In this document: positions 4,601 to 5,654 of the stretch, piece after piece | Layout: each line of letters starts with the position of its first letter | Numbering within the stretch: the stretch's first letter is position 1 | Assembly (NCBI GenBank): GCA_902827055.1 | Contig: CADEHD010000145.1 | Coordinates: 1 to 5,654 of the forward strand | DNA: 5,654 nucleotides | Origin: an uncultured Chloroflexota bacterium | GTDB taxonomy: Bacteria > Chloroflexota > Dehalococcoidia > UBA2979 | Reading direction: 5' to 3' | Program-made: the position numbers and the translations under genes | The notes under the pieces: model-generated | Database searches by the model: none | What the model was told of the DNA's origin: nothing | What the model saw: only the letters and a program-made list of their open reading frames with translations

Positions 4601-5654
4601 ATGGCGACTCGGCAGATTGACAACCTCGGCGTCAACACGATTCGCGCCCTGGCGATGGACGCAGTGCAGCAGGCAGGGTCCGGGCACCCCGGGACCGCGA
4701 TGGGCCTCGCGCCCGCGGGGTATGCCCTGTGGACGCGCGTGCTGCGCCACAACCCCGCGAACCCCGCGTGGCCCGACCGCGATCGCTTCGTGCTGTCAGC
4801 CGGGCACGCGTCGATCCTCCAGTACTCCCTGCTCCATCTCACCGGGTACGACCTGCCGCTGGCGGAGCTCGAGCGCTTCCGCCAATGGGGCAGCCGCACG
4901 CCCGGCCACCCCGAGCGCGGGCACACCCCCGGCGTCGAGTTGACCACCGGGCCGCTGGGTGCGGGATTCGCGATGGGGATCGGCATGGCGATCGCCGAGC
5001 GCCACCTCGCGGCGCGCTTCAACCGGCCGGGGTTCGAGATCGTCGACCACCGCGTGTACGGCATCGTGAGCGACGGCGACCTCATGGAGGGCGTCGCCTC
5101 CGAGGCCGCATCGCTGGCGGGAACGCTGGGCCTGGGCCGCGTGATCTACATCTACGACGCCAACTCGATCACCATCGATGGCGACACCGGCCAGGCGTTC
5201 ACGGAGGATGTCGCGCGCCGCTTCGAGGCGTACGGCTGGCAGGTCCAGCAGGTCGCGGACGAGACCGACATCGACGAGATCGCGAGCGCCCTCGAACGGG
5301 CCCGTGACGAGGCCACCCGGCCGTCCCTGATCATCGTGCGGACCACCATCGCGTACGGCAGCCCGCACAAGGCTGGCGAGGCTTCCGCGCACGGCGCACC
5401 CCTCGGGGCCGAGGAGGTCGCGCTGACCAAGCAGGCGCTTGGGTGGCCGCCCGAGCCGCCGTTCCACGTACCCCACGAGGTGCGCGAGGAAATGGGCGGC
5501 GCCGTTGCTCGGGGCCGGGCCCTCGAGGCAGCGTGGCAGGCGCGCTTCGAGGCGTACGAGCGGGCGCACCCCGAACTCGCCGCGGAGTGGCGCACGGCGA
5601 TCGGGCGCGAGTTGCCGGCGGACTGGGACGCCGACATCCCCGTGTTCGAGGTGG
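4601..5654 (+). CDS. tkt: Transketolase, N-terminal part (3' partial)
   Basis: The first 351 residues of a thiamine-diphosphate enzyme that moves two-carbon units between sugar phosphates in the non-oxidative pentose phosphate pathway (and the Calvin cycle where present). The right edge cuts it at about half of the usual 620-690 residues. Conserved active-site elements are in order: His29 in SGHPG; His69 in LSAGHAS; His103 in PGHPE; the cofactor segment TTGPLGAGFAMGIGMA (115-130); the metal and pyrophosphate motif SDGDLMEG (157-164), ending with Asn188 in YDANSITIDGD; and His264 in SAHGAPLG. The first Gly of the textbook GDG motif is Ser157, a common variant in transketolases. Residues 197-250 (from GQAFTEDVARRFEAYGW to IIVRTTIAYGSPHKAG) complete the thiamine-binding domain. 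The visible part has no frameshift. The pyrimidine-binding and C-terminal domains must lie beyond the window. The ATG at 4601 is the natural start, since family similarity begins within ten residues. Confidence 0.96.
   Translation, partial: MATRQIDNLGVNTIRALAMDAVQQAGSGHPGTAMGLAPAGYALWTRVLRHNPANPAWPDRDRFVLSAGHASILQYSLLHLTGYDLPLAELERFRQWGSRTPGHPERGHTPGVELTTGPLGAGFAMGIGMAIAERHLAARFNRPGFEIVDHRVYGIVSDGDLMEGVASEAASLAGTLGLGRVIYIYDANSITIDGDTGQAFTEDVARRFEAYGWQVQQVADETDIDEIASALERARDEATRPSLIIVRTTIAYGSPHKAGEASAHGAPLGAEEVALTKQALGWPPEPPFHVPHEVREEMGGAVARGRALEAAWQARFEAYERAHPELAAEWRTAIGRELPADWDADIPVFEV

Noticed and set aside
4429..4620. Small plus-strand frame spanning the methyltransferase-transketolase gap
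   Set aside because: Overlaps both neighbours, has an Arg-rich translation, and no good ribosome site.
4360..5085. Minus-strand frame of 241 codons opposite the methyltransferase end and transketolase start
   Set aside because: No recognisable domain, and it lies opposite conserved transketolase sequence.
5219..5558. 16-bp direct repeat CGCTTCGAGGCGTACG at 5219 and 5543 inside transketolase
   Set aside because: Both copies encode Arg-Phe-Glu-Ala-Tyr in the same frame; explained by codon bias and similar helices, not by a mobile or regulatory element.

Overview
This is a GC-rich bacterial chromosomal segment. All genes start from recognisable Shine-Dalgarno sequences, and third codon positions are strongly G/C biased. 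The gene set (a DUF2207 membrane protein with a Gly-rich tail, a class F-like sortase, a stand-alone RibD-type reductase, an RsmC/YbxB-like methyltransferase, transketolase) would suit a high-GC Chloroflexota or Actinomycetota genome. That placement is inference from gene content and composition, not from a marker gene. I see no RNA gene, insertion sequence, phage gene or CRISPR array.

Layout: (1) 1-781, plus strand: C-terminal part of a DUF2207-family membrane protein, running in from the left edge. (2) 782-820: a 39-nt convergent gap holding a GC-rich hairpin. (3) 821-3762, minus strand, transcribed right to left: an APH-family phosphotransferase (3762 to 2803), then after 47 nt a RibD C-terminal-domain reductase (2755 to 1985), then after 141 nt a membrane-anchored sortase (1843 to 821). 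The first two look co-transcribed. The 141-nt gap before the sortase holds a terminator-like hairpin and a sigma70-like promoter, so the sortase is probably its own unit. (4) 3763-3872: a 110-nt divergent intergenic region with a perfect 14-bp palindrome. (5) 3873-4478, plus strand: a small class I SAM-dependent methyltransferase. (6) 4601-5654, plus strand: the N-terminal 351 residues of a transketolase, cut by the right edge.

The genes do not form an obvious single pathway. Transketolase is central carbon metabolism, the methyltransferase resembles RNA guanine-N2 methyltransferases, the sortase and DUF2207 protein belong to the cell envelope, and the kinase/reductase pair is a small metabolic unit of unknown substrate. 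I found no convincing new multi-gene system. The items most worth a second look are small-scale: overlap of the reductase terminator with the sortase promoter, a 9-bp tandem duplication carrying two start codons in the reductase gene, the central palindrome of the divergent region, and the altered NPP motif of the methyltransferase.
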